Source: Micromussa lordhowensis
Lineage: Eukaryota > Cnidaria > Anthozoa > Scleractinia > Lobophylliidae
NCBI GenBank assembly: GCA_964020085.1
Contig: OZ026600.1
Span: forward strand, 1,886,901 to 1,950,900
Length of the DNA stretch: 64,000 nucleotides
Direction of reading: 5' to 3'
Below, one piece after another: positions 50,001 to 60,714 of this stretch. Positions within the stretch are counted from its first letter, which is position 1. Each line of letters opens with the position of its first letter. Both the position numbers and the translations under genes were made by a program. A model generated the notes under the pieces. It was not told the DNA's origin. It saw only the letters and a list, made by a program, of their open reading frames with translations, and searched no databases.

Positions 50001-52806
50001 GCCCAAAAATTGGTTTTCTTTGCATCCTGCAGATTGAATGGCTCTTTAAAAGCTGTAGGTGGCAGAACAAAACTGGATTTTTCTGACTAGATCAGTCAAC
50101 AACAACAATCTTTTATTCGTTTACAGGTAAATAATCGTTAATCGCCTGCATGCACAAATCCTTGTTCCAATTAAAGCACAGCCAGAAGCACAAACTGCCT
50201 ATCACATGGAATATACCCGAATGTATATACCCGACAAGAGACTGCCTGCACCTTGTACCTGCCCTAAAAAGCACATTTATACAGATTAGCTACATGTAAT
50301 TGCATATGCTGTCTCTTATCTTTTCAGTTTTTGATAAAATACTTACTCCATAAAGCACAGCTCCAAGTCTTGACCCAACGTCTAACATCAGCTTGTTGCT
50401 AAGACAGTTTAGTATCGTAGGAAGGGCTGTTTGAAATATGAACCTTAACTGCACCAATGATGAGGAATGTGATATAAAAGCTGGAAATAAAACATTTTGT
50501 TGAGGGCTTGGATAAAAATAATATCAGCCATACAACCTTAAAAACACAAAGCTGTTAGTAGCTAGTTTCATTTTTATTCTCTATAATAGAGGGACCATGT
50601 TTACTTTAGGTGATGTCAGTCAACACTGTTGACCGATATGTTGACTGACATTCAGTCAACATAGCGAGTCACCGATACTTGACTGAATCTTGATTGATAC
50701 TTTACTGTTACTCATCTGACACTCAACTGACTTTTGGCTGATATGTCAGCCATGTATCGGCTGAGTGTCAACCGATACTCAGCCAAGTATCGACCAAGTC
50801 CATAGTCCACAGTCCATAGTGTCAACCAACACTACCTGCAGTAAACATGATCCAAATAGAGCCTGGACACAAAGGTCTTTTAGTCCTATACTCTAAAGGA
50901 TGATGATGATGATGATGATGGCAGAATATGCCCTCTCATTCATATTAAATTTTATTTGTAACCAACGAACAAAATAAAAATTAAATTTGACTTCTGCCCC
51001 TGAAAACTAAGAAGTCTGAATTGTTCTTAACATCTCAATACTCATAGAAACAACTGGCTATAAATTTCAATATACACTTCTAAGTTCTTACTTAGTGGAG
51101 CTGTATTGTGAGATCCACAATCTTTGCAGTAGTTACGAGTCATTTTGCCCTCATCACAAAGTCTGTCAATGTCTTCCTCATTGTACAGGAATGAATCAAC
51201 ATGAACTGTAGTTGAAGAATGAAACTCTGAATTCTAAGAAAGAACCGTAGACTGAAATTTATCACAAAGAAGAAACTGTTTTAATTTGAAATGCACTTTG
51301 AAAAACAGCCTTTTAGGTTTTACAAACATTGCAAATAATTATGTTAATTAGACTACAACATGATGGAAAATACATCATTTTCCCTTGAAAATTAACTGAG
51401 CATAATATTTTTAAAACTCTATCGATCAATCATGGGTAATCAATTCTTTAAAATGATGATTTGACTGACATGTGTGTATACCATAAGACAGTACCACTGA
51501 TAATCTTTTCATTTTCTGTCAAAGGTCTGCCTGCAAATAATACATGTTCCACCTCATTCACCTTGGCATTGGCTTTTTAAGTATGTAGAACTTTTAGCTA
51601 TGAAGGATGATTTTCATTGCACCTGATCCCTGTTCACTTGTGTTGGAAAACCCAAGTATCCATGAGGCAATCAACCCTCCAGTAATAAATCAGTGATAGG
51701 ATGTATATGTTGCAGGTCAAAATGAAATTCAGGTTAAAATGATATTAACCTATTTTGAGTCTCAATTTCCTTTGTCTTAATTCTAACCATAATTATTCAT
51801 GATCCATGAATAATTAGGGTTAATAGACAAAGGAATACCATTTTAACTTGAATTTCATTTTGACCTGCAACATAAGGGAAAGTGCAGGGGTCAGAAGTTT
51901 GCACCATAATATAATCACAGTTAACTCCCACAAGCTGCTTTTTTGGTTTTTGAAAGCAAAACAAACTCACTTTTGACTGCACTCTTTAATGCTGTAAGCT
52001 ATGGATCTTGATCATGGCTAGTAAATATTCACGCCAAAATTGGGACTAGAGAAGAAGTCTGGATAATCGAGAAATCCGGATAATCGAGGTTCGGCTGTAC
52101 CAAGATCCTGTTTTGAGAGTGTGGCTTGAAAGTGTTTTTCATCCATACAAGGTACCAATTCTAATGCAGCACATTAACTTACACTGACCTTCTGAGGCCA
52201 ATAACCTGGATCAACGCTTGATCAACACTTGTTGGAGGTCTCGAACGATACTCGGCTGACGCTCAGCCGACACTCAATCAGTGTCTCAATTGATAGTCTG
52301 TCGATAGTTGGCTGAGTGTCAACCAACTCATATGTATTGATTGACACTCGATGGCATGTCTGCAAAAATTAGTCAACTCTGACTGAGACGTCAATCAAGT
52401 GTTGATTGAGTGTCAGCGGAGGGGTTGATCAAGTATCAATCCAGGGTTGATCTCGGGTATAGGGTATGTGAGTATCGATCTACACTCGACCATGGATGCC
52501 TTTAGTACACATGATCCCATTATTTACCTCTCCTTCTTCTGGATGACAGATGTTCTCTGATGCCATAATTCCTCGAAGTGGAACCCTCTTTTTAATATCC
52601 TTGGCAATCTTCTTTAACCTTTTCTCTGCCGAAGTCATAGATGCATAATTAGGCTTTTCTTCTGTGTTCCCAGTGGCATTTACATTAGAGCAATTCTGAA
52701 TGACCCATTCTACAAAACTTGCCGACTCGCAGGGGTCAACTCTGGACAGAAGAGAGAGAAAAGAAGACTTGGCCACTTCAAGCGAAGTAACGTAAATATC
52801 TTCCAT
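47009..52806 (-). CDS. SAM-dependent methyltransferase-like protein, 8 exons
   Basis: A class I (Rossmann-fold) methyltransferase-like protein. I cannot name its substrate or a gene symbol. Exons: 52806-52528, 51233-51092, 50480-50347, 49369-49259, 48877-48832, 48056-47996, 47860-47767, 47131-47009. Junctions are GT-AG and phases agree at all seven, giving 329 aa. Seen: motif I LMLDVGSRLGAVLYG (172-185), then IIGVEINSDLCNLQQ with the acidic residue that usually binds the SAM ribose, RCSDIC, and ADVVVLNNVFEFFLP, which corresponds to motif IV. Before the fold lies RNYCKDCGSHNTAPL with C129 and C132, a possible half zinc knuckle. The 46-base exon 48877-48832 was found only through phase logic and fits exactly. 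The start ATG is the first in frame after an upstream stop. Head to head with POLR3F. Confidence 0.85.
48130..48545 (-). mobile_element. SINE family 1, one full copy plus a partial second copy
   Basis: The first copy (about 48130-48405) has every family block and ends in a clear tRNA-like head whose complement includes TTAGTGGCCTGATGGTTAG (box A) and CAGGTTTGAGCCCT (box B). A second, shorter head region follows at 48440-48545 (AGGGTTCGAACCCAGACC, CACTGCACCTCCACG). This is a dimer or two nearby insertions in a methyltransferase intron. Confidence 0.75.
50596..50850. mobile_element. Foldback with internal degenerate GACTGA/TCAGTC repeats
   Basis: The ends ATGTTTACTTTAGGTG and CTACCTGCAGTAAACAT are inverted. 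The interior repeats short variants of TGACTGA, GTCAACCGATAC and TCGGCTGAGTGTC in both orientations, so many alternative stems are possible. The same vocabulary recurs at 52200-52470. It lies in a methyltransferase intron. Confidence 0.55.
50899..50921 (+). repeat. (GAT)n microsatellite
   Basis: An uninterrupted trinucleotide run of about seven units in a methyltransferase intron. Confidence 0.9.
51707..51873. mobile_element. Foldback MITE, full copy (partner at 61187-61332)
   Basis: The arms ATGTTGCAGGTCAAAATGAA and TTCATTTTGACCTGCAACAT are perfect inverted repeats, and the inner CAATTTCCTTTGTCTTAA and ATTATTCATGATCCATGAAT complete the palindrome. A shorter relative is present at 61187-61332. 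It is in a methyltransferase intron. Confidence 0.8.
52200..52470. repeat. Degenerate palindromic array related to 50596-50850
   Basis: Contains CCTGGATCAACGCTTGATCA at the left and TTGATCAAGTATCAATCCAG near the right, with CGGCTGACGCTCAGCCGACA and GGCTGAGTGTCAACCAACTC in between. The repeated words are the same as in the element at 50596. No unit is long or exact enough to call a satellite. It is in the first methyltransferase intron. Confidence 0.5.
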
Positions 52807-52979
52807 CGCATCCCAAAAATAAACCCTTTGACATGTAGGACCAACAGAAATGTTTCTTTGGACGTTAAAAATAAAGGTAAAAGCATGTGAAGGGATAAAC
52901 TTGAATCCACATGGCGTATGTCCGGTTACTAAGCCACAACATCGCGTGGTCACCAAGCCTAGGGGAATAAGAAATCAAG
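52807..52979. promoter_or_regulatory. Compact bidirectional promoter, methyltransferase/POLR3F
   Basis: Only 173 bases lie between the divergent start codons at 52806 (minus) and 52980 (plus), so both promoters and 5' UTRs must be compressed or overlap. AAGATGGCGG around the POLR3F start matches a YY1-type/Kozak-like element often found at housekeeping starts. The promoter role is inferred. Confidence 0.55.
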
Positions 52980-55900
52980 ATGGCGGTCGCAGACGTTGTT
53001 ATCAAACAAGAAGCCGTGGATGCTGTAGATTTGGAAGAAAGAGTTGTAGAACTTTGTAAAGCTAATCCAAAAGGAATAACAGACCTGCTGATATCTCAGG
53101 ATATGCCAAACATTCCACCACAGCAAAGAGTCACTGCTATAAACCGACTTCTTTCTATGGTGGGTCTCAGAAGAAGTGAGGAAATAAATAAAACTCAATG
53201 AAAAAGACAGCTTTCTTATCCAAGCAGTCTCGAAACATTTTTTCTAACTTCTGATTTCTTTTACCAGCTTTTTCTCATGACTGGTAGCTGTCATCTTGAC
53301 AATGCAATGAGCCTGAGATTGTTTTGAGGAGGAAATAAGTTATTAGAATAATTTAATAGATTAATTAATTAATTAATTAAAATTTTTATTATTATCAATT
53401 TATCATTTTTCGATCACTGTATGGATTTACTGTTGCATTATTTTGCACTGTAATGAGTTTATGTTGTACTCGCATGTTTTCTCTGTAGGGTAGGATTGAA
53501 CTTTTGAAAAGCGGCACACAGCTTTTATACAGATACAAAGATGCACAGGCTGCGACGTGAGTTTCAGCTATTACTTTTTACATTTCTATATTTTAGGAAC
53601 CAGTGCTTTGTTGTCATAAAAAGGGAGGACTATAAGAAAAATAATGTCCCTACCCTCATCAGTTTGAAACCTCCCCTACTCCTCTGGAAATTGAAGGAAC
53701 GAGCAAACAAACAAATAAATAAGCTATGAGCTTGTGAGGTTACGTAAAGAAAAAAAGGTGAATTAAATAATATTAATAAGAAAATTATGCGGTTTTAACT
53801 TTTCGGTAAAAGTCAGGTCTCTGAAAAGTAGCGAGTGCTCTGCTGTAAAAATTATTGTTTTTCCATCCTGTTAAAACCTTTGTCTTTTGAATCCCCCATC
53901 TTCCATTGGTTTTGCAATAACCTTCCTCAGTGTGGCTGTGGATTTAGAACTGCACACTGTCAGTAGTTCGGAAACACACGTTCAGAACTGATAACTGTTA
54001 ACTTGTTTTTACAGGAAAACAAAAGGATTTGACTTACAAGAGAAACTTGTTTATCAGATCATAGAAGAGGCGCAAAACAAAGGTAAATTTCAAAATTAGG
54101 TCATTTTAAAATTATAGTACTTGTAGATTTTATATTCATAATTTTGTTGTTCTCAAGCAATGTTATTGTGCGATTATCTTTCATTGAGATCAATAAAAAC
54201 GTTGAATAAAATCAATATGTACATATTTATCTTGCAGGTATCTGGATAAGGGACATCAGATTCAAAAGTAACATACAAATGACACAAGTCAACAAGATTG
54301 TAAAGAATCTGGAGAGCAAGAAGCTTATTAAGGCTGTCAAATCTGTAGCTGTAAGTATTGTAGAGAACCTGTGATTCTTCCCTAAAACCTGTCAATCAAT
54401 TGTGCAAAATCTCTTAAAACCTGATCCTTATGTTGTCTGACAAAAGGTAGTCACAGCTCCAATGATAACAACAAGCTTTTAATAAATCAGGAAGAAATTA
54501 GTTTATCAGTTGGCTACTATGTGTGGTTCCAGAAAATACCCATACCCACCCCAAGGAGGCTTTTTGGAAATTCCAAGGGGGTGGGGGATGGGGGTTTTCT
54601 CAAAAGCCAAAATTTGTAAAGGAAATGTATGAACCAAAATGGAATTTTGGTAAGGGGGAGAGTTTGAATCACACTATCAGCAGTGACACCAGGCTCTGAA
54701 CAACAATCTTCATTTGCAATCTGTCTTGCCTTTACAATTCAATAAATAAATAAATTAATTAATTAATTAATTAGGAAATAAATTAGATTTATTGGCTGCC
54801 TGGAATAACCATAGAAGCTAGTGGAGCTGGACGGCCAGTTGATAAAAGCATTAAATGATCTCCTTGCACAGATTACAGAGCAAGACAGTACAAACTCACT
54901 CATAACTTACTATTGTTTAGGCTTCCAGAAAGAAAGTATACATGCTCTTTAATTTAGAGCCTGATATTACAGTGACTGGAGGAGCTTGGTACAGTGATCA
55001 GGATTTTGAATCTGAGTTTGTGGAAGTGCTAAATCAACAGTGTTACAAGTATCTGGAACAAAAAGTATGAAACAGAGCCATTATCAGGCAGTTAGTATGT
55101 CTGTCAAGTCAATGTGCCTACTGTATTTTGCCAAGTCTGTGATATATCCTAATGGCAGGCGTAATGGCATTATGGCTATTGCATTTGTACAAGACAAGCA
55201 GGAGAAGTTCCTGTCTTTTCATGCTGTTTCCATTTTGTATTTTTATATGATGTGCAATTCTGTGAATTTTTATCCCACAGATGCTGGGGCAGATAAAGAG
55301 TTTTAGAGAAGGGGGTTCGAGATGCACACCGGCAAAGGCAGCCCACTGCAGCCCACTGCAGGCCCTGCAGTGGGCTGCAGGAGGAGGATACCCCAAACCC
55401 CCTGCAGTGCAGGGGTTTCAGGGTATCCTCCTCCGGGAAATTTTTAAAATTGAGATCCTCTGAAATGGGATTTCTGGCATTCTGAGGCCAAGTCAGTGTG
55501 TCGTCAATGTATCATTTTTTTAAAAACATTTAGGGGGTCCACCGAACACCCACTAGATCCGCCCAGAGATGTTTCACTCAATTCCCACTACAGTCTACCC
55601 TCAATATGGGGATCTCACTTTCACCCTTTCCTTACCCCTCCTGACTCCTACTTTCCCTTGTTCCCCCACTTAACTGCATTGTTGGACTCCTGCTCAGGAG
55701 GACCTGGTTCAGTCTTGCATGGGATCTTGGTTGACTCAGCAGTAGTAGTTAATTATCTTCAGGGATATGATTCTCAAGCAGGAATTAGGGGAGTTATGTT
55801 CCCTAAACTCACCAATACCCCCACTTATAATCCATCAAATATTTTTGCTTGTGCACGATTGGTCTAAACACATCACGTGACTGAATATTCCCCAGTTTTT

Positions 55901-57919
55901 AAAACCGCACATGTTGCAAATAATATTTGAAGGAACATAAACACGATAGCCTCCATTTGGCACAAAGACATGCTTGGGTATTTTGTCCTTGGACATTACC
56001 TGTTCCGAGAAGCGATTAGTTTTCTGAGGAAGTAGCTCAAGGAAAACTGGTAACTTCTCAGAACAGATGATGTCCACAGACAAATATCCGAGCATGTTTT
56101 TGTGCTAAATATTTTTTGCAACACACACGGTTTTGAAAATTGGGGAACCTTTAAATTAAACTTAATGTTTATTATTTATCACCACTTGACCATTAATCTG
56201 ATATATTTTTCTGACTAGGGCATATAAAATAATTTCACTGTTTGCAGGCTGCACAAGCTGACAAGATGAACGTGGATCCTTTGGCTAAAAGGAATGCTTC
56301 TTATTCGTCATGCCATGACGTGTGGAAGTACATCTCTGAACTAGGAATTAGTAAGGTAAATAATTATTTACTTCTTACATTACTACTGACAGGTTTAAAA
56401 TTTTTAGGTGCATCTTTGTTTGCATACAACTCCACCGTCTGCCTTTAACTGCCATTCTACACATAGGAATGGTCTTAACAGCCCTGTGGTGACTCCCACA
56501 TAAAAAAAGATGGGGTGCTCATTGGAAATTTTGAAAAGAATCCCTAAGACGTTCCAAGATTTCTGTTTTGTGGGCGTGGCTTGAAACTTTTTTCATCCCC
56601 AAGATCTAGCAATTCTAAAACAAAAACGTATTTTTATGGCTCAATATCCTAAAAGGTGCGGCAAAAGCTCCCACGCTGTGGACCTTTTGAGGCTGAACAC
56701 CATGATGCGGTACCATCACTGTGTTGTTAACTCCTAAAAGGTACGGAGAGTATCCTCATCCTTTATTAAATGGGAGTTCCCCCTCTCCGGGTTTACAGCC
56801 CCTCTAAACAGTGAACCCTTACTAACCCTAACTTGGTGCAAACCCAAACTGGTTGGTAATTTCATATGTTTGGATGAAAAAGTGCCCAAATTGCAATGTT
56901 TTGACTAGATTTAGAATATTGTGAGTCCCATACTAATCAAGAATGCACACTATCATAAGGATGACTGATAACTAATGGAAGCAAGGCATTTTCTCTTCAA
57001 ATCAGTAACTTGTGAGGAATGGCCCTGAAAACATTACCTCTCCCCACTCCCTCTGCTTAAATGTAGACCGAGGTACTCTGGGCACAAGGCTACTCTCAGC
57101 TAACATGAAATTAACATATTCATTGATTGTTTATGTTCATTCTATGTGGTCGTAGGTTCAGCTATCTGAGGGTGACATCGAAACAATTTTAAACACATTA
57201 GTCTTTGATGGAAAAGCAGAGATGTCACTAGTGGCCGATAGCAGTTCAGGATCAAACGGACAAAGGAAACTTTTCAGGGTGCTTAGACCTCTTTTACCAG
57301 TGACGGGACTTATGAGAACACCCTGTGGTGTTTGCCCGGTAAGGCAGCTATCTTCTCTACATTCCATAAACTGACCCTCATAAGGCCTGGGCTAATACAA
57401 CTTCCTAAGGACTTTTGGATGGGCTTATAAAGAGAGGGGCTTATAGCCAGTGAGAATTAATAAAACGTTTCAAAACGAGCTACAGCTTCACATGTTCATT
57501 GAAATAGGTTTTTCATTGACTGGTAATTAAGCTTTATTATTATATGACTTGGGTTTGTAGCCGATCTAACGCGTGCTCTGATTGGCTAATGCTAGGGCAT
57601 TATTCTCCCGTAATGTCCACGGGCCGATTACGGGCCTGCAAAAGCCAAGCAGAAAGCCATATAACAAACAACTTATTAACCTCGAACGTTCGGTCTTTAC
57701 GGGAAAATCTCAAACCTCGGCCTTGCTGTATTGACCTCGCTCTTGCTCTCGCTATTGTTATTGCTGACCAGTGTAGTGTTTTAGTTTAGGTTGATCCCCT
57801 CAAGTTTAACCATTAAATTTGTTGATTGTTATTTACAGGTTTCTGATCAGTGTCGCGATGGTGGACCTATATCACCGAGCAAGTGTATCTATATGAAGGA
57901 TTGGCTTGCAGAATTATAG
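52980..57919 (+). CDS. POLR3F: RNA polymerase III subunit RPC6 (POLR3F), 8 exons
   Basis: POLR3F is the winged-helix subunit of the Pol III-specific initiation subcomplex (with RPC3 and RPC7). It contacts TFIIIB and helps open promoters of tRNA and 5S genes. Exons: 52980-53159, 53489-53556, 54015-54082, 54238-54350, 54921-55064, 56248-56355, 57156-57338, 57839-57919. All are GT-AG and in phase, giving 314 aa (human 316). Seen: N-terminal winged helices (AINRLLSMGRIELLKSG; FDLQEKLVYQIIEEA; IWIRDIRFKSN), the conserved TGGAWYSDQDFESEFVEVLN block, HDVWKYISELGISKVQLS, and a C-terminal cysteine set C284, C287, C293 and C304 (TPCGVCPV ... DQCRDG ... SKCIYM) that binds an iron-sulfur cluster in the human protein. 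It is complete, with no missing block. An AATAAA signal follows at 57958. Confidence 0.96.
54741..54773 (+). repeat. (AATA/AATT)n microsatellite in POLR3F intron
   Basis: A simple tetranucleotide run changing from AAAT to AATT phase. A similar (TTAA)-type run lies at about 53359-53380 in another intron of the gene. Confidence 0.85.
55340..55434. repeat. Two adjacent GC-rich hairpins in POLR3F intron 5
   Basis: The first hairpin is GCAGCCCACTGCAGG against CCTGCAGTGGGCTGC (about 55349-55379). The second is GGAGGAGGATACCCC against GGGTATCCTCCTCC with inner CCCCTGCAGTGCAGGGG. Both are GC-rich in an AT-rich intron and would form very stable stems. Confidence 0.7.
56489..56784. mobile_element. Foldback repeat family, copy 2 (first copy at 35357-35665)
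   Basis: The same ordered blocks as at 35357: GTGACTCCCACATAAAAAAA at the left end, TTGGAAATTTTGAAAAGAAT, GTGGGCGTGGCTTGAAA, TTTTGAGGCTGAACA, and AAATGGGAGTTCCCC at the right end. The two copies share length and polarity, which establishes a repeat family. It sits in POLR3F intron 6. Confidence 0.65.
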
Positions 57920-57957
57920 TGTAGTTGTATTAAAACGTGTTATTGATTTTGTATTTA

Positions 57958-57963
57958 AATAAA
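57958..57963 (+). terminator. POLR3F polyadenylation signal
   Basis: AATAAA 39 bases after the TAG stop, repeated as further AATAAA-like hexamers just downstream. The spacing to the stop is short but normal for compact genes. Confidence 0.65.
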
Positions 57964-59717
57964 ATAAATAAACATTAATTTTATACTGGATTACTAGGCT
58001 GATCACCAAGTGATCCCTTAATAAGAGTGTCACCTGAGCTAAGTTCTGTGAATCATAAAATACCAGAAGTTGTGGAACAAATGTGAATTGTAAATTTACA
58101 CATTAATGTGCAGTTCTATAAATATCCATGCCAACCCTCATTTAGTCTCCTTGCAGCCATTATTAGGGTCTGCTGGGACAGGGGGATATCAAAAGCCAAA
58201 CTTTTTTAGTGGGAAGTACAAAGCCAAACTAAAATTTTTGGACTGCAGAAGGGTTCAAACTAAAAACTGTCCATGGGTTGTGGGGGGGGGGGGGGGGTCC
58301 TAGATATCTTCTTCCAATATTATTTATTATTATCCAAAAAACTTGGCAAGTTAAAATTCTGGGAATAAAAATCGTTGGATAATAAACCTCTTATTAGACG
58401 TTTTGATGTGTAGTGTCGCTGAGAATTTTTACTCGTTGTTTGTATTTTCACTTGCCCTACGGGATCGTCAAAATATGGCACAACTCGTGAAAATACCCAG
58501 TGATACTACACACCAAAACATCTAATAACATATATTTATACTCACTCTATAATAACAAATTACTGACAAGATACTCAACTCTCTTCTTTAATGTCAGCAA
58601 CTTATTGATTAATTATTTATGTTGGCAGAATAACAAATTCAGTTATAAATAATCCAGTTAAGATAATTTTAACAAAAAAAGCAGTTCTATGTATTTACAT
58701 AAAATTTTCAATAGTATGATAGAAAAAAGTACACTAAAATTAGTAGCTAAGGGTTGTAGAAGAAAAGAGCTAAACCTTGTGAAGCTTTAAGCTGAAATAC
58801 AGATGCGTTGAAAGTAATAATAGCCCATTTCTGAGTTGCCTTTAGCCTCTGTTCTCTGTTTGAAAAAAAGTCATTACCATAGAAAATGAATTTCATTTGC
58901 ATGGAAATGAATTGTACAGGTGAACAAATTTTTGTATCAACAATTTTGCAGGAAAGCTTGTTTTGGCTTCAAGGGAAAAGGCAACTCGGAAATGGGTTAT
59001 CGCGATAAACTTTATTCTAACGGATCAAGCGGTATAGATATGAATACAGCATAACGTTTCAATTGTCTGTCCTGATAAATGTCATGATAAAAGAGTCACC
59101 AAAATTATCAGTGATTGTCAGAATTAACAGAATTGAAAGCATTGCCGAAACATTTTAACAAGAGGCACCTGAGAACACCCACTAGGGTTGGCATCTCACA
59201 TGATAAAAAAAAGATAAAATCGCTCCTTCCAGGTAGCCTGGAAACCCCAATAAAGTTCTCCCCTTCGCTGCTTAAGAGGCTACAAGCGTATTACAAAGAT
59301 GGACATAGAGGTTTGATTATACATAGCATCACAGCCTTGGTGCTGACCTCCAGTTTGGGTAGGAAAATATCCTGGGAAAATATCCTAGACAATTACAGAT
59401 CCCCCAACCCTACTGCCCAGCATTTTGTATTCCACCGAAATTCCTTCAGAAATTCAGTATTAATATGTATATTAATATTTGATTTTGTCTTGTTACAAAA
59501 AAGCTTTCATATAACAATGGCACACCCCCAGTAAAACTGTTACTGTGAGAGCAGTTGTTTGCTGGAATTTACACGAGCTGCAGAGAAGTGGATTACTCTG
59601 GCCAGCAGAATCACAAAGCATTGAACTATCTACGTCATTTCTCAGTTTATCTTTTAATACAAAATTTTACTGCCATAAATATTACAATAATAATGGTGTA
59701 GTTCTCATTCAAAAGAC
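57964..59717. other. Intergenic between convergent POLR3F and presenilin
   Basis: No gene is supported. It includes a 16-base G run at 58282-58297 and a foldback at 58390-58529. The frame at 59115-59534 has no recognisable domain. Presenilin 3' UTR on the minus strand probably occupies the upper part. Confidence 0.4.
58390..58529. repeat. Inverted repeat, intergenic
   Basis: TTATTAGACGTTTTGATGTG followed by TAGTGTC pairs with GATACTACACACCAAAACAT followed by CTAATAA, with CACTTGCCCTACGGGATCG near the loop. Foldback element of about 140 bases. Confidence 0.6.
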
Positions 59718-60674
59718 TCAAATAAAAGCCTGCTGGCTGGAGAGGCTATCCATGAATGGCTTCACAAGCTCTGTAGTGGCAAAGTTGAAAATGAGTCCGA
59801 ATGTAATAGATATGGGCAAAGCAGGTAAAGCCTTCTTGTAGATAGCTAAAAGGAGGAGGGTTAAGCAAAGGCCCTGAAAACAACAAACAGCCTTGAGTGA
59901 AGGACTATATTTAACATTACTGTAGCTTGAGTTTACTTAAACATAAATATATGTGACAAGTCTGTGTCTCTCTGAATGCTCACCTTCTTCTTCTCCCTGA
60001 AGGCTGGTTTTCACTAGCAGCGTATCAAACCAACAGAGTAAAAGCAGAATTCCAATTCAACTTATGACTCAGTTGCTTATGATCTTATGAATCACAGGCT
60101 GAAATTTCTAGCATTGTGATTCATTGCTTCTACTTCAGACTCCGACAATGTAGTTTTCACTAGGTCATTAGCGACAGAGTCGTAAGCAGAATTGGTCAGG
60201 AACAAAATGAAAACGTTCTGGTTCCTCTGACTCTGATTTCATAAAGCTTATGACTACACTTAAAATTAATTCTTTATTTTCACAAGGTTGAAAGTGCTCA
60301 CACCACTTCAACTGTGACTCCAACTCTGTAGCTAGTAAAAACCAGCCTTAAAGCTGCATTTACATGTATGTCAGCGGTACAAAATGTACAACTCACGACA
60401 TTGTGAATATATGTTACATGTAAGCAACAAAATGGGTTTAAAAAGATTGCACCACCTCTAATTATTATATAGCTACTTACAATAAGAATGGCCACAAAGC
60501 AAGCAATTGTAGTGTTCCAATCCTTGTATGAGGAAGCTTTGCCAACTAGAACACTGTAGAAAATGAAATCTCCAAGGCCCAGTTTTACTCCCTCTGATGG
60601 CAAAAACAAAATCATTAATTGATAATAGAGAAAAATGAAAAAACCTAAAAAATAAAAATTGAGAACAGTGCTTT

Positions 60675-60714
<40 letters not shown>

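Noticed and set aside
55040..55867. Several frames inside POLR3F intron 5
   Set aside because: They interrupt the conserved joining of exons 5 and 6, and most arise from hairpin or low-complexity sequence.
59115..59534. 139-codon open frame between POLR3F and presenilin
   Set aside because: It has no domain, no start context and no splice logic. The composition is like the surrounding intergenic DNA.
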